A stretch of 64,000 bases of DNA from Prunella strophiata (GCA_036583965.1 JAZBQD010000005.1:812718-876717); one strand, 5' to 3'. Positions 22,896 to 35,050 are shown, counted from the first letter of the stretch. Notes: a model not told the origin generated them from the sequence alone. Translations and numbers: made by a program.

Positions 22896-23258
22896 CGACG
22901 GTTGGCAAGGACCGGGAACGGGGGAGGGTGGGGGGCTGCTCAGCGACCCCCCCGCGGGGAGGCGGGGGTGGGGTGCTAATCCCGGTAATCCCCGACGGGA
23001 CGGGACGGGCAGGTGCGGCGGCCAATGGCGGGGGGCGGGGGGGCGGCGGGACCGCCCCCGGCCGCAGGTGCCAAAGCAGGCCCCGCCGCACCGCTCCGGT
23101 GCCGCTCCCGGTGCCGCTCCCGTCCCGTCCGCGCCGCTCCCGGTGCCCCTCCCGTCCCATCGCCGCGCTCCCGTGCGCTCCGTGCCGCTCCCTCGGTGCC
23201 GCTCCCGCGCCGTCGGTGCCGCTCCCGGTGCTCGTCCCGTCCGGTCCGGTGGGCGCGG
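22896..23258 (+). promoter_or_regulatory. CpG island and 5' UTR of INHBE
   Basis: A very CpG-rich block contains GC boxes (gggggcgggg near 23,031) and a 5' UTR of near-repeated 'cggtgccgctccc'. No TATA box is evident. It runs into the ATG at 23,259. The transcription start site cannot be fixed from sequence. Confidence 0.6.
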
Positions 23259-24775
23259 ATGGCGGCGCGTGGCCCGGGCCCGTGGCTGCTGCTCGCCGTG
23301 GTTCTGTGCGCGGCGGCCGAGCCGCGCTGCCCGGCGTGCCCGGCGGCCGCCGAGCGGCGGCTGCTGGAGGAGGTGGCCAAGAAGCAGCTGCTGGAAAAGC
23401 TGCGGCTCCGCGATCGCCCGCGGCTCGCCCACGCCGTGCCCCGCGCCGCCGTGACCCGCGCCCTGCGGAGGCTGCAGGCGGGAGGCGCCCGCCGGAGCCC
23501 CGGTGTTACCGGAGAGGAGGAGGAGGAGGAGCAGAGCTACGAGATCATCAGTTTCGCGGAGACAGGTGGGTGCGCGCCCCCCGACGGGCCGTGGGAGAGC
23601 CCCGGGGCGAGGGGTCCGTGTCCTGCGCCCCGCGGGCTGTGCGTGACTCGGGCTGTCACCGCAGCCCGGTGCCGCTGCTGCGAGAGGGCTCAGCCCCGCA
23701 CGGGGAGGTGGTCCCTGCCCTGCTCCTGCCTGGTGGGACCCTGCACCCGAGGGTCCCCCCAAAACATGAGGGTCCCCAGGGTGCCGGGGGCTCCTGAGTG
23801 GAGTTGGGAGCTGCAGGGTTGGCTCGGGGGGGCTGGAAGCATTTCCCAGCCTCATCCCGTGAGAAGAAGAGCCAGGTGAGAGCAGGCTGCCCCTCTGCAC
23901 CCCTTCTGCCGGGGGCTGGGGTGCAGGGAAGGGTGGAGGACGGACGGAGCTGGAAGTTTTGACTCGCTGGGTGGCCGGGGAGCATCCCTCAGCGCTCACC
24001 TCCTCATCCCTTTCTCCCCTCAGATCTCACATCTCCCTCCAGTTTGGGGCTGCAATTCCACTTCAGCCAGGCGCAGGACCAGGACATTCGCATCCTGCAG
24101 GCTCAGCTCTGGCTCTACCTACGAGTGCCCCGGGCCAGCTTCACCCTGAGGATCTTCCCGGCCGGTGAAGCCGGGGCTGTGCCGGGGGGGAATCGCACTC
24201 TGCTGGGGGAGAGGCAGCTGAGCACCACGGGCAGCGGCTGGCGCTCCTTCCCCCTCCTGCCGGCCCTGCAGAGCTTCTTCGAGGGGCAGAGCCGGACCCT
24301 GCGGCTGGAACTGGAGAGCCGCGGGGACGGCAGCGATGTCACCGCACAGGTCAATGCCAGCTGGTCCCAGCAGCCCTTCCTAGTGGCCAAGGCGAAGGTG
24401 AGGGAGCCCGAGCACCGCGTGGCCAAGCGCAGCCTCCGCTGCAGCCAGAACTCCAACCTCTGCTGCCGCAAGGATTTCTACGTGGACTTCCGCGACATCG
24501 GCTGGAACGACTGGATCATCAAGCCCGAGGGCTACCAGATCAATTACTGCGTGGGCCAGTGCCCTCTGCACGTGGCAGGCAGCCCTGGCATGGCCTCTTC
24601 CTTCCACACAGCCGTCTTCAACCTCGTCAAAGCCAACAACGTCCAGGCCTCGGGGCATTCCTGCTGCGTGCCCACGCGGCGCCGCCCGCTCTCCGTCCTC
24701 TACTTCGATCGCAACAGCAACATCGTCAAGACTGACATTCCCGACATGATTGTTGATGCTTGTGGCTGTAGTTAG
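23259..24775 (+). CDS. INHBE: Inhibin beta E-like (activin E subunit), complete
   Basis: This is a TGF-beta superfamily hepatokine-type subunit, secreted as a disulfide-linked dimer after furin cleavage. Exon 1 is 23,259-23,565 (donor GTGGGT) and exon 2 is 24,024-24,775 (acceptor CCCTCAG), joined in phase 1 to give 352 residues. Residues 1-20 form a signal peptide (WLLLAVVLCAAA). The propeptide has CPAC at ~24-27, an amphipathic LLEEVAKKQLLEKLRL helix, and a glutamate run before SYEIISFAE. Cleavage follows RVAKR at residue 238. The mature 114 residues hold nine cysteines (RC, LCC, NYC, GQC, SCC, CGC) and end CGCS, matching the family length. The AGSPGMASSFHTAVF and VKANN region and the position next to GLI1 favour INHBE over INHBC. 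N-glycosylation sequons NRT and NAS are visible. Both splice sites are canonical and no lesion is seen, in contrast with the upstream paralogue. Confidence 0.93.
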
Positions 24776-25666
24776 GGCTGGGGGAGCTCGTGGTGGGACC
24801 CCCCTTCCCCAGGACTGTGCTGCTGGTGGAGGGGGAGGGAGCTGGAGAGCTCCATGAGCTGGAGTCAGCCCTCAATGGATGGACCCCTTTGGAAAGGCTG
24901 GGAGGGAGAGGGGGAGCAGGGGGCTTTGGGGACACATGGGACAGAGCCAAGGCCACATCAGACTGCCCAAACCCGGGCTGTGGGTGCTGATGGCTCTGGA
25001 CATCCCTGCCTGCAGTGCTCCCAAGCTGATCCCACCTTCCTGGTGCTGATATTCCCCCTTGGTTCACATTCAGTGTCCCATGAGGGGTTGGGACGTGGCT
25101 TCCTTGGGGACAGAGTGAGATGCAGAAATGGAGCTGCTTCCTCCACGTGGGGATCTGCAGGGCAAGGCAGTCCTGCTTGTTTCCCTTCTGGAACAAACCT
25201 TCCTGCACCCAGTTCAGGCCTGGGTTTGGGGACAGACAGAATGGGGCACAAATAAGAGGCCTGGGAGAGGAGGATGAAGGGTATGACTTCATCAAGAACC
25301 CCAAAACAGCAGCGACAGGACAAAGTTCTGATGCCTGGAGGGCATGGAGCTGTGAGGATCCAAGCTTCCAGGTCCTGTGTGCTTCCCTTTCCCTGGGTTT
25401 GTGCTTTCCTCCCCCTGCTCCCACCCCTCAGCTGGGTCTCCTCCAGCCTGGTGCCTCCATAAGGGGAGATCTGGCTCAAACTTCACCTTCAAGACCTCAA
25501 AATACACATTTGGTTTGTGCCACTGGGTTTGCAGCTATTCCTACTTTCTCAGTTCCTGCAGCCATTGGGACTCCCTGGTGCTCCATCCTCTCTGCCTTCC
25601 CCTTCCTCATGCACCCACATGGCCTCTGCTTTTATTTATTACACAACATTTTGGTGCAGCTTCCCA

Positions 25667-25672
25667 AATAAA
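25667..25672 (+). terminator. Polyadenylation signal AATAAA, candidate INHBE 3' end
   Basis: The hexamer lies 0.9 kb after the INHBE stop, just after a 'tttatttatt' element that could act as an AU-rich instability motif. It is a plausible but unproven transcript end. Confidence 0.45.
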
Positions 25673-25679
25673 TGGGTGG

Positions 25680-26590
25680 AAATGCAAGATCCAGGCTCTG
25701 GCTGCTTTTTCCTGGGACCAACTGCAAGGATGGGGTGAGGGAGAGGGACCTGCTTGGCCAGAAGGTTCCAGATCCTTCAGGCACCAGGGCTGGCACAGCA
25801 CAGGAGCTGCATGGCACTGCCATCCTGGGGGTTGTGGGGTTTTTTGAGGAGCTCCTGGTGTGCTCACGAGGTTCCTGCCTGCAAATGGAATCAAACAGGG
25901 GCTGGGAACCAGGTGCCACCTCACTGGGGACTGGAGAGGGGTGGTCTGCAGGGTCACATCAAAGCTGTGTCCCAGCAGGGCCATGGGGGAGATGCTGTTC
26001 TCCACCTGGAGCAATCCCAAACACAGCTCTGGCCACTCTGCCTCCAGGGGGGTGATTTCAAATGCTGAGCCACAGCCCACCCCCAAATCCTGGCCCCCTC
26101 TGACCGTGTCCCACCTCCCCTGTGCTCCCCTAAACACCCCCAGTGCTGACAGAGGTCTGGGGGAGTCTCCAGCTGGATTTGGGGTGGGATGCTCCTGGAG
26201 GCAGGAGGCAGAGCCCCCTTCTCATCCCGCTGAGCTCCCACACTCTGACCCAGCTCCCTGTTGTGCAAGCTCCCTGCTCAAAGCTCACTTTGGGGCCGTT
26301 TTATCTGGGGACAAACCTCCTCGATTTCCCAGCTTGGCCCTGCCAGCGAGCAAAGGGCAGCTTTCATCAGCCAGCTCAGCGGGCATCCCCTCAACCCCCG
26401 GGGCACTGCGGTGCTCCCAAAATATCCCTGCTGGGGGGAAAAGCCTCAGCACGATGCCTCAGCCTCCAGGGCACTGCCACAGCCCCGGGCACGTGTTGCC
26501 CTGCACACCTGGGAGCTGAATCCCCAGGGATGGGTGTGGTGTCTGCAGAGCTCCCCTCCCGAACCAACATCCGGCAGGGAATGCGTCCAG
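25680..26590. other. Single-copy intergenic segment, nothing recognised
   Basis: No repeats, splice-bounded exons or known domains were found on either strand. Confidence 0.4.
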
Positions 26591-26591
26591 C

Positions 26592-28225
26592 CACGTGGAG
26601 CACCCACCCGAGACAGCAGAAATGTGATTTTTGTCGTGGAGCTCCCACCGAGACGGCAGAAATGTGATTTTTGTCGTGGAAGCACCCACCCAGACAGCAG
26701 AAATGTGATTTTTGGTCGTGGAGCTCCCACCCCAGACAGCAGAAATGTGATTTTTGGTCAGGGAGGCATCACCCACTGAGACAGCAGAAATGTGATTTTT
26801 GTCGTGAGCACCCACTGAGACAGCAGAAAAGGTGATTTTTGTCGTGGAGGCAACCACTGGAGACAGTCAGAAATGTGATTATTTGTCCGGGGAGCACCAA
26901 CTGATACAGCAGAAATGTGATTTTTGTCGTGGAGCTCACCACCAAGAACAGCAGATAATGTGTGATTTTTGTCGTGGAGCTCCCACTGAGGATGGCAGAA
27001 CTGTGATTTTTGTCGGGAGCCCCCAGACAAGCAGAAATGTGATTTTGTGTCGTGGAGCTACCCACCAAGACAGCAGAAATGTGATTTTTGTCGTGGAGCA
27101 TCCCCCCAAGCAGCAGAAATGTTGATTTTTGGTCGTGGAGCTTACCCACCCAGACAGCAGAAATGTGATTTTTGTCGTGGAGCTCCCACCCAGACAGCAG
27201 AAATGTGATTTTTGTCGTGGAGCTCCCCACCCAGACAGCAGAAATGTGATTTTTGTCGTGGAGCTCCCCACCAAGACAGCAGAAATGTGATTTTTGTCGT
27301 GGAGCACCCACCCAGAGAGCAGAAATGTGATTTTTGTCGTGGAGCTCCCCACCAAGACAGCAGAAATGTGATTTTTGTCGTGGAGCACCCCACCCAGACA
27401 GCAGAAATGTGATTTTTGTCGTGGAGCTCCCCACCCAGACAGCAGAAATGTGATTTTTGTCGTGGAGCTCCCCACTGAGATGGCAGAAATGTGATTTTTG
27501 TCGTGGAGCACCCACCGAGACAGCAGAAATGTGATTTTTGTCGTGGAGCTCCCCACTGAGATGGCAGAAATGTGAATTTTGTCGTGAAGCACCCACCGAG
27601 ACGGCAGAAATGTGATTTTTGTCGTGGAGCTCCCCACCGAGACAGCAGAAATGTGATTTTTGTCGTGGAGCTCCCCACCGAGACAGCAGAAATGTGATTT
27701 TTGTTGTGAAGCACCCACCGAGACACCAGCAGAAATGTGATTTCTGTCGTGGAGCTCCCCACTGAGACAGCAGAAATGTGAATTTTGTCGTGGAGCACCC
27801 ACCCAGACAGCAGAAATGTGATTTTTGTCGTGGAGCTCCCCACCCAGACAGCAGAAATGTGATTTTTGTCGTGGAGCTCCCCCACCCAGACAGCAGAAAT
27901 GTGATTTTTGTCGTGGAGCACCCCACCCAGACAGCAGAAATGTGATTTTTGTCGTGGAGCACCCACCCAGACGGCAGAAATGTGATTTTTGTCGTGGAGC
28001 ACCCACTGAGACAGCAGAAATGTGATTTTTGTCGCGGAGCATCCCACTGAGACAGCAGAAATGTGATTTTTGTCGTGGAGCACCCCACCCAGACAGCAGA
28101 AATGTGATTTTTGTCGTGGAGCACCCACCGAGACAGCAGAAATGTGATTTTTGTCGTGGAGCACCCACCAACACAGCAGAAATGTGATTTTTGTCGTGGA
28201 GCACCCCACTGAGATGGCAGAAATG
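26592..28225. repeat. ~40-bp minisatellite, about 40 copies
   Basis: The core 'agcagaaatgtgatttttgt' plus 'cgtggagcacccacccagac' repeats. Units from 27,130 to 28,220 are uniform. Units from 26,690 to 27,130 carry many single-base insertions and deletions (for example 'gtgattatttgtccgggg'), an unusual indel-rich edge. Long KNHISAV-type frames on the minus strand are periodic artefacts. Confidence 0.92.
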
Positions 28226-28689
28226 TGGTTTTTTATCACCAGCAAGGGAAGTTTCCCCTTTGTTTTCCCCCTGAGGGGGCTGTCCACCCGCGTGTGCTGA
28301 CTCACTGGCACACTGACACGCTGCCCCCACCCCGAGCTGCTGAGCTGGCCATGGTGGCACCGCTAAATCCCTCACCTGGGAGGGATCATCTGCCCTGCTC
28401 TGAGCCGCTTTGACTTTCCCAAACAGGAGAGAGGGATTATTGCAGAGCTGGGGGTGTGGCAGGGTCGGGGTGAGGCGGGTGCCAGCTTCTCCAAGAGGGT
28501 GCCCGGGTGTTGGTGACACCCCGGGGCTGGCAGCTGGTGGCAGAAGGGACCCGGGACAGTCTCGCCATGGAGAGAGGGGTGGGCTCGGGGCAAGTCCCCA
28601 GAGCCCGAGCAGCTTATCCAGGGTCACACTCATGCCAGGGGTAAAGCTGCTGAGCTGCTTATGGCCGTTACAAAACGGGGATGGAGGCA

Positions 28690-29115
28690 GTCCCTCACCT
28701 GTGCCCACCCTCTCACCTGTGCCCACCCCCTCGCCTGTGCCCACCCTCTCACCTGTGCCCACTCCCTGACCTGCACCACCCCCTCACCTGTGCCCACCCT
28801 CTCACCTGTGCCCACCCTCTCACCTGTGCCCACCCCCCTCACCTGTGCCCCACCCCCCTCACCTGTGCCCACCCTCTCACCTGTGCCCACTCCCTCACCT
28901 GTGCCCACCCTCTCACCTGTGCCCACCCTCTCACCTGTGCCCACCCACTCACCTGTGCCCACTCCCTCACCTGTGCCCCCCTCTCACCTGTGCCCACCCT
29001 CTCACCTGTGCCCACCCCTCACCTGTGCCCACTCCCTCACTGTGCCCACCCACTCACCTGTGCCCACTCCCTCACCTGTGCCCACCCCTTCACCTGTGCC
29101 CACCCCCTCGGCCCT
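28690..29115. repeat. 18-bp minisatellite with a CACCTG E-box in nearly every unit
   Basis: The unit 'tcacctgtgcccaccctc' repeats about 23 times with small changes. Each unit contains CACCTG, the core of ZEB/SNAI-type E-boxes. Confidence 0.9.
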
Positions 29116-29454
29116 GCCCCGGGGCTGCTGTGGTGGGCCTGGAGCCATGGCAGGGTCTGGGGGCACCCCAGGACCCCCCTGGCTGTTTCCCTCTCCTGCC
29201 AGAGGAAGGGGTTGACCCTGCAGGCGTTGTCACCTCCCCCTCGTGCTGGGGAGCAGAGACCCCTCCTCACCCCCACTGTGGGGAGGGGGCAGCAGGGAAG
29301 GAGCTGAACTCAAACGGGGCCAGTGGGGAGGGAAACTGAGGCAGGGAATGGATTCTTCAGGCCACGGCTGGGAGCTGAGGGGTCCTGAAATCCTCTCACT
29401 GCGGTCCCCGTGCTGCTCCTCTGCCCTGGGGCTCCCGGAGCGGTGACACCGGGA

Positions 29455-32400
29455 AGAAATGAAGCCGGGGACACCGGGGGACAGGGGACACTAATGCTGG
29501 GGACACCGGGGGACAGGGGAGACGCTAATACCGGGGGACAGGGGACACTCCAATACCGGGGACAGGGGACACTCTGATACCGGGGGACAGGGGACACACT
29601 AATACCGGGAACATCGGGGGTCAAGGGACACACTAATACCGGGGACACCGGGGGACAGGGGACACGCTAATGCTGGGGACACCGGGGGACAGGGGAGACG
29701 CTAATACCGGGAACATCGGGGGACAGGGGACACTTCAATGCTGGGAACACCGGGGGACAGGGGACACTCTGATACCGGGAACATCGGGGGACAGGGGACA
29801 CGCTGATACCGGGAACACCGGGAGACAGGGGACACGCTCATACCGGGAACATCGGGGGACAGGGGACACTCTAATGCCGGGGGACAGGGGACACTCTAAT
29901 GCGGGGAACACCGGGGGACAGGGGACACGCTAATACCGGGGGACAGGGGACACTCTAATACCGGGGGACAGGGGACACGCTAATACCGGGGGGACACTAA
30001 TGCCGGGGACACCGGGGGACAGGGGACACTCTAATACCGGGGGACAGGGGACACTCTGATACCGGGGGACAGGGGACACTCTGATACCGGGGGACAGGGG
30101 ACACGCTAATACCGGGGGACAGGGGACACGCTAATACCGGGGACACCGGGGGACAGGGGACACTCCAGTGCCGCGGACACCGGGGGACAGGGGACACGCT
30201 AATACCGGGGGACAGGGGACACTCTGATACCGGGGGACAGGGGACACTCTGATACCGGGGGACAGGGGACACTCCAGTGCCGCGGACACCGGGGGACAGG
30301 GGACACGCTAATACCGGGGGACAGGGGACACGCTAATACCGGGGGACAGGGGACACTCCAGTGCCGCGGACACCGGGGGTCAAGGGACACACTAATACCG
30401 GGGGACAGGGGACACTCCAGTGCCGCGGACACCGGGGGACAGGGGACACGCTAATACCGGGGGACAGGGGACACGCTAATACCGGGGGACAGGGGACACG
30501 CTAATACCGGGGGACAGGGGACACTCCAGTGCCGCGGACACCGGGGGACAGGGGACACGCTAATACCGGGGGACAGGGGACACTCCAGTGCCGCGGACAC
30601 CGGGGGACAGGGGACACGCTAATACCGGGGGACAGGGGACACTCTGATACCGGGGGACAGGGGACACGCTAATACCGGGGGACAGGGGACACTCCAGTGC
30701 CGCGGACACCGGGGGACAGGGGACACTCCAGTGCCGCGGACACCGGGGGACAGGGGACACTCCAGTGCCGCGGACACCGGGGGACAGGGGACACTCCAGT
30801 GCCGCGGACACCGGGGGACAGGGGACACTCTGATACCGGGGGACAGGGGACACTCTGATACCGGGGGACAGGGGACACTCTGATACCAGGGACACCGGGG
30901 GACAGGGGACACGCTAATACCGGGGACACCGGGGGACAGGGGACACTCCAGTGCCGCGGACACCGGGGGACAGGGGACACTCTGATACCGGGGGACAGGG
31001 GACACTCTGATACCGGGGGACAGGGGACACTCTGATACCGGGGGACAGGGGACACTCTGATACCGGGGGACAGGGGACACTCCAGTGCCGGGGGACAGGG
31101 GACACTCTGATACCGGGGACAGGGGACACTCCAATGCCGGGGGACAGGGGACACTCCAATACCGGGGGACAGGGGACACTCCAGTGCCGCGGACACCGGG
31201 GGACAGGGGACACTCCAGTGCCGCGGACACCGGGGGACAGGGGACACTCCAGTGCCGCGGACACCGGGGGACAGGGGACACTCCAGTGCCGCGGACACCG
31301 GGGGACAGGGGACACTCCAGTGCCGCGGACACCGGGGGACAGGGGACACTCTGATACCGGGGGACAGGGGACACTCCAGTGCCGCGGACACCGGGGGACA
31401 GGGGACACTCTGATACCGGGGGACAGGGGACACTCCAGTGCCGCGGACACCGGGGGACAGGGGACACTCTGATACCGGGGGACAGGGGACACTCTGATAC
31501 CGGGGGACAGGGGACACTCCAGTGCCGCGGACACCGGGGGACAGGGGACACTCCAGTGCCGCGGACACCGGGGGACAGGGGACACTCTGATACCGGGGGA
31601 CAGGGGACACGCTAATACCGGGGGACAGGGGACACTCCAGTGCCGCGGACACCGGGGGACAGGGGACACGCTAATACCGGGGGACAGGGGACACTCCAGT
31701 GCCGCGGACACCGGGGGACAGGGGACACGCTAATACCGGGGGACAGGGGACACTCCAGTGCCGCGGACACCGGGGGACAGGGGACACGCTAATACCGGGG
31801 GACAGGGGACACGCTAATACCGGGGGACAGGGGACACTCCAGTGCCGCGGACACCGGGGGACAGGGGACACTCCAGTGCCGCGGACACCGGGGGACAGGG
31901 GACACGCTAATACCGGGGGACAGGGGACACTCTGATACCGGGGGACAGGGGACACGCTAATACCGGGGGACAGGGGACACTCTGATACCGGGGGACAGGG
32001 GACACTCCAGTGCCGCGGACACCGGGGGACAGGGGACACGCTAATACCGGGGGACAGGGGACACTCTGATACCGGGGGACAGGGGACACTCCAGTGCCGC
32101 GGACACCGGGGGACAGGGGACACTCCAGTGCCGCGGACACCGGGGGACAGGGGACACTCCAGTGCCGCGGACACCGGGGGACAGGGGACACTCTGATACC
32201 GGGGGACAGGGGACACGCTAATACCGGGGGACAGGGGACACTCCAGTGCCGCGGACACCGGGGGACAGGGGACACGCTAATACCGGGGGACAGGGGACAC
32301 TCCAGTGCCGCGGACACCGGGGGACAGGGGACACTCTGATACCGGGGGACAGGGGACACTCTGATACCGGGGGACAGGGGACACTCCAGTGCCGCGGACA

Positions 32401-32487
32401 CCGGGGGACAGGGGACACGCTAATACCGGGGGACAGGGGACACTCCAGTGCCGCGGACACCGGGGGACAGGGGACACTCCAGTGCCG
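29455..32487. repeat. 3.0-kb G-rich array with three unit types
   Basis: Every unit contains GGGGGACAGGGGACAC followed by one of three endings: TCTGATACC, GCTAATACC or TCCAGTGCCGCGGACACC. Lengths are about 25, 25 and 34-35 bp. The endings alternate irregularly. Paired G-runs three bases apart make G-quadruplex formation plausible. The left 500 bp are more degenerate, with the endings 'aatgctgggg' and 'aacatc'. Confidence 0.92.
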
Positions 32488-32519
32488 AAATATTTGTCAT
32501 TTTTGGGGTCAGGGTTAGG

Positions 32520-33190
32520 GGGTGGGAGTGTGACCCCGCGTGGGCGTGGGGTGTTTCTCTCCGCGTGGGATGTGCCACCCTGCGGGTGGGTGGTCTTTGC
32601 CCCTTGTGTGTGGCATCGTTGCTGCCTCCCCTGCTGTGCCCCCCGCGTGTCCGTGGGCTGCGGGCTGTTCTCCCCGCGTGTCCGTGGGCTCTGCCACCCG
32701 CGTGTGTTCGCGTGCGGGTTCTGTGCGTGCCACCCGGCTGTGGCACCCGCGTGTGCGTGGGCTGGGGGCTGCCACCCCGCCTGTGGGTGGGCCGTGCCCC
32801 CGTGTGCGTGTGCTGGATGCCCTGCGTGTGCGTGGGGTGCTGCCTGTGCCCCCGCGTGTCCGTGTGCGTGGGCTGTGCCCACCACACCTGCGTGTGGGCT
32901 GTCGTGGGCTGTGCCCCATTGCGTGCCCGTGGGCTGCAGAACGTCACCCCACGAGCGCGTGGGCTGTGCCCCTCGCGTGGGTTGTGCCCACGCTCCCACC
33001 CGCGTGTGCGCCGTGTGCGCGCTTCCACCTCCACGCGTGATCCCCCACGCGGGTGGGCACCAGAGGTCCCCACGCACACGCTCCCCACGCGTGTCCCCTC
33101 CTCAGCGCGTGTGCGCCCCCGCAACGCGCGGGCGGACCCGCGTGGGTGTGGGAGCTTGCGGGGAGCTCTGCGCACCCCACGGACACGCGT
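32520..33190. repeat. CpG-rich degenerate ~20-bp repeat
   Basis: Loose units of 'gcgtgtgcgtgggctgtgcc' with many CGCGTG/CACGCG words merge rightward into the CpG island. Although repetitive, it is dense in CpG, unlike the neighbouring arrays, so it may be part of an unmethylated promoter domain. Confidence 0.7.
32587..32595 (-). promoter_or_regulatory. Exact GLI-binding site (GACCACCCA on the minus strand)
   Basis: TGGGTGGTC on the plus strand is the reverse complement of the consensus GLI site GACCACCCA. It lies ~0.65 kb upstream of the candidate GLI1 first exon. GLI1 is a well-established direct target of GLI proteins, so an autoregulatory site is plausible. A 9-mer can also occur by chance in 64 kb. 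Confidence 0.35.
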
Positions 33191-33234
33191 GGGGCTCCGG
33201 CGGGACCGCTGTGCTCGCGGCCGTGCGTGTCCCG

Positions 33235-33369
33235 GATCCATCCCGGGTTTTTCGGCGCCGCCGCTCCCGGCCGGGGTCTCCGTCCCGAGCGCGATCGGCG
33301 CCGCCGCCGCCGCCGCAGTTGGCGGAGCGGGACCCGCCGCGATCCGCCGCCCCCGCGGCGCTCCGGTAA
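33235..33369 (+). promoter_or_regulatory. CpG island, candidate GLI1 promoter and non-coding first exon
   Basis: A dense CpG block with (CCG)n ends at a good donor, CGCTCCG|GTAACT (GT at ~33,368). It is the only strong island on the plus-strand side upstream of the GLI1 coding exons. Mammalian GLI1 also has a non-coding first exon. The linkage across ~15 kb of arrays is inference, and it could belong to another transcript. Confidence 0.4.
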
Positions 33370-33487
33370 CTCACTGCGGGCGCCCGGGGCGGGCCGGGGG
33401 AGTGCGGGGGGCGCCGTCCCGTCCCGTCCCGTCCCGCCCCATCCCGGCCGCCGCCGTCCCCCCCTGGATGTGCCGCTTCTCTCGCAG

Positions 33488-33557
33488 ACCGAACCACCGG
33501 GAGAACGGGGACACGGAGCCGCCGGCTCGCCCGGGGCCGCTCGGAGCCCTCCCGGAG
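33488..33557 (+). other. Candidate 70-nt 5' UTR exon of GLI1
   Basis: The segment is bounded by the pyrimidine-rich acceptor CTTCTCTCGCAG (ending 33,487) and the donor GGAG|GTAGGA (GT at 33,558). It is GC-rich, has no ATG, and sits 120 bp after the preceding candidate donor. The assignment rests only on splice-site quality and spacing. Confidence 0.25.
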
Positions 33558-33559
33558 GT

Positions 33560-35050
33560 AGGAGCCGTCGGGCGGGTGCGGGCCGCGGGATCCTCGCTGC
33601 CGGGATGGCGCCGATCCCTCTGCGGGCCGTCCCGTGGGCTCCGCGGGGGGAACCGGGGCTTGCACCGGGGCTTGCACCGGGGCTCCCGGCGTGGGGGGAC
33701 AGCCACGCGGGGCGGGCAGAGGGGATCGGCCCCACGCGTGCCCCGTCACGTCCCCTCGTGCTCCCGCCCACGTCCGCACGCTCCCGCCGCGCTTTGAGCG
33801 CCCGGTGGGTGGGAGGTCGGGTCGCTGTGTGGGTGGGCTGGGACGGCCGCACCGGGCCGGTGGAGCCGCTCGCAGCTCGCGGAAGGGAGAGGCTGGTTCG
33901 GAGCTGGGGGGCTCTGAGGACTGCTGGGTGCCACTGGGAGCTACTGGGAGCTGCTGGGAGCTACTGGGATCGGGGATGTTGGACTGGGAGCAGCAACCAA
34001 GCGAAAGTTGCTGTCCCGGCCGCGGTGACGCAGCAGCCGCAGGAGTGTCCCGGGGGGCTGTGCCAGCTGTGCCACCCACCCTGCCAGCCCCTGGCCACCC
34101 TGAGCCTCGTGTCCCACCGGCCGCGGTGTCCGCGGGGCTCCAGCACCGGCCCCGTGGGCCTCAGCACCCCGGAGCTGCGGCAGGGATGGACCCCGGCGGC
34201 AGCACCCGCTGTTCCCGGGGCCCTGGCACGGCTCCGGGGGGTTGGCACGGCGATAATGGGTGCTCGCGGCCCCCTGATGTCCTGCCAGGCCGTGTGGTGG
34301 CACTCGGTACCGGCGTGGGGGCTGCGCCTGTCCCGAGAGGATGAGGATGGAGAGGATGGGGAGGACGGGGCTGAGCGGTGGCTCTGGAATTTGGGGGACA
34401 CCCAGCGCGGCGCTGGCGGTCCGAGGGCTTCAGCCTCTCCTGGGAGGATGGTGAGGACAGAGAGAAGGCGGCTGAGGAATGGCTGTGACATTCCAACGCT
34501 GTGTTTGGGGACTGGGAAACCACTGGATACTCCAGGCACAGCTGGGGGGTCCTGCTCCCAGCCCTGGAAGTGATTTGGGGACCTGGCAGATGCTGTTGGA
34601 CACCCCGATTGCAGGAGTTTCCTCCTGCTTCTTCTGTGCCAAACCTGAGCTGATGGATGCGGGTGGGCACTGGCTTTTGGGGGAAGGGAGGAGGAAGCAG
34701 CTGGATGAAGTTTCTTCAGAAATTCAGACCTAGGAAAGCTTTCCAGTTTTCCTGCTGCGTCCAGCTGAGGCAGAGGCCGCTTTGCTCGGGGAGAATCCTC
34801 ATCTCCCCCCTACTCCAGGGTCTTTTCCATCACAAAACCGAGGGAAAACTGGGAGCCGAGCGTCTGCGGGCCCCCAGGGTTGGTGTGGTGGGAGGTGGTG
34901 GAATAAACTCCGTGCTGGAGCTGGCTGAGCTGCGAGGATCTCCCTGGAGGAGAGAAGTTTCCATCCCGGAGTGAGTCAGCACGGACACCTTGTGACGCGC
35001 CGTCCGGGCGGGACAGGCTGGGGAGAGGCGGGCGGGGACCGGCCAGAAGC
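33560..35050. other. CpG-rich then ordinary single-copy sequence
   Basis: The first ~300 bp remain CpG-rich. No coding exon with recognisable similarity was seen. It would be within GLI1 intron 1 if the promoter call is right. Confidence 0.4.

Noticed and set aside
26592..28225. CRISPR array (regular ~40-bp repeats)
   Set aside because: There are no unique spacers between repeats, no cas genes, and the host is a vertebrate. The units are head-to-tail minisatellite copies.
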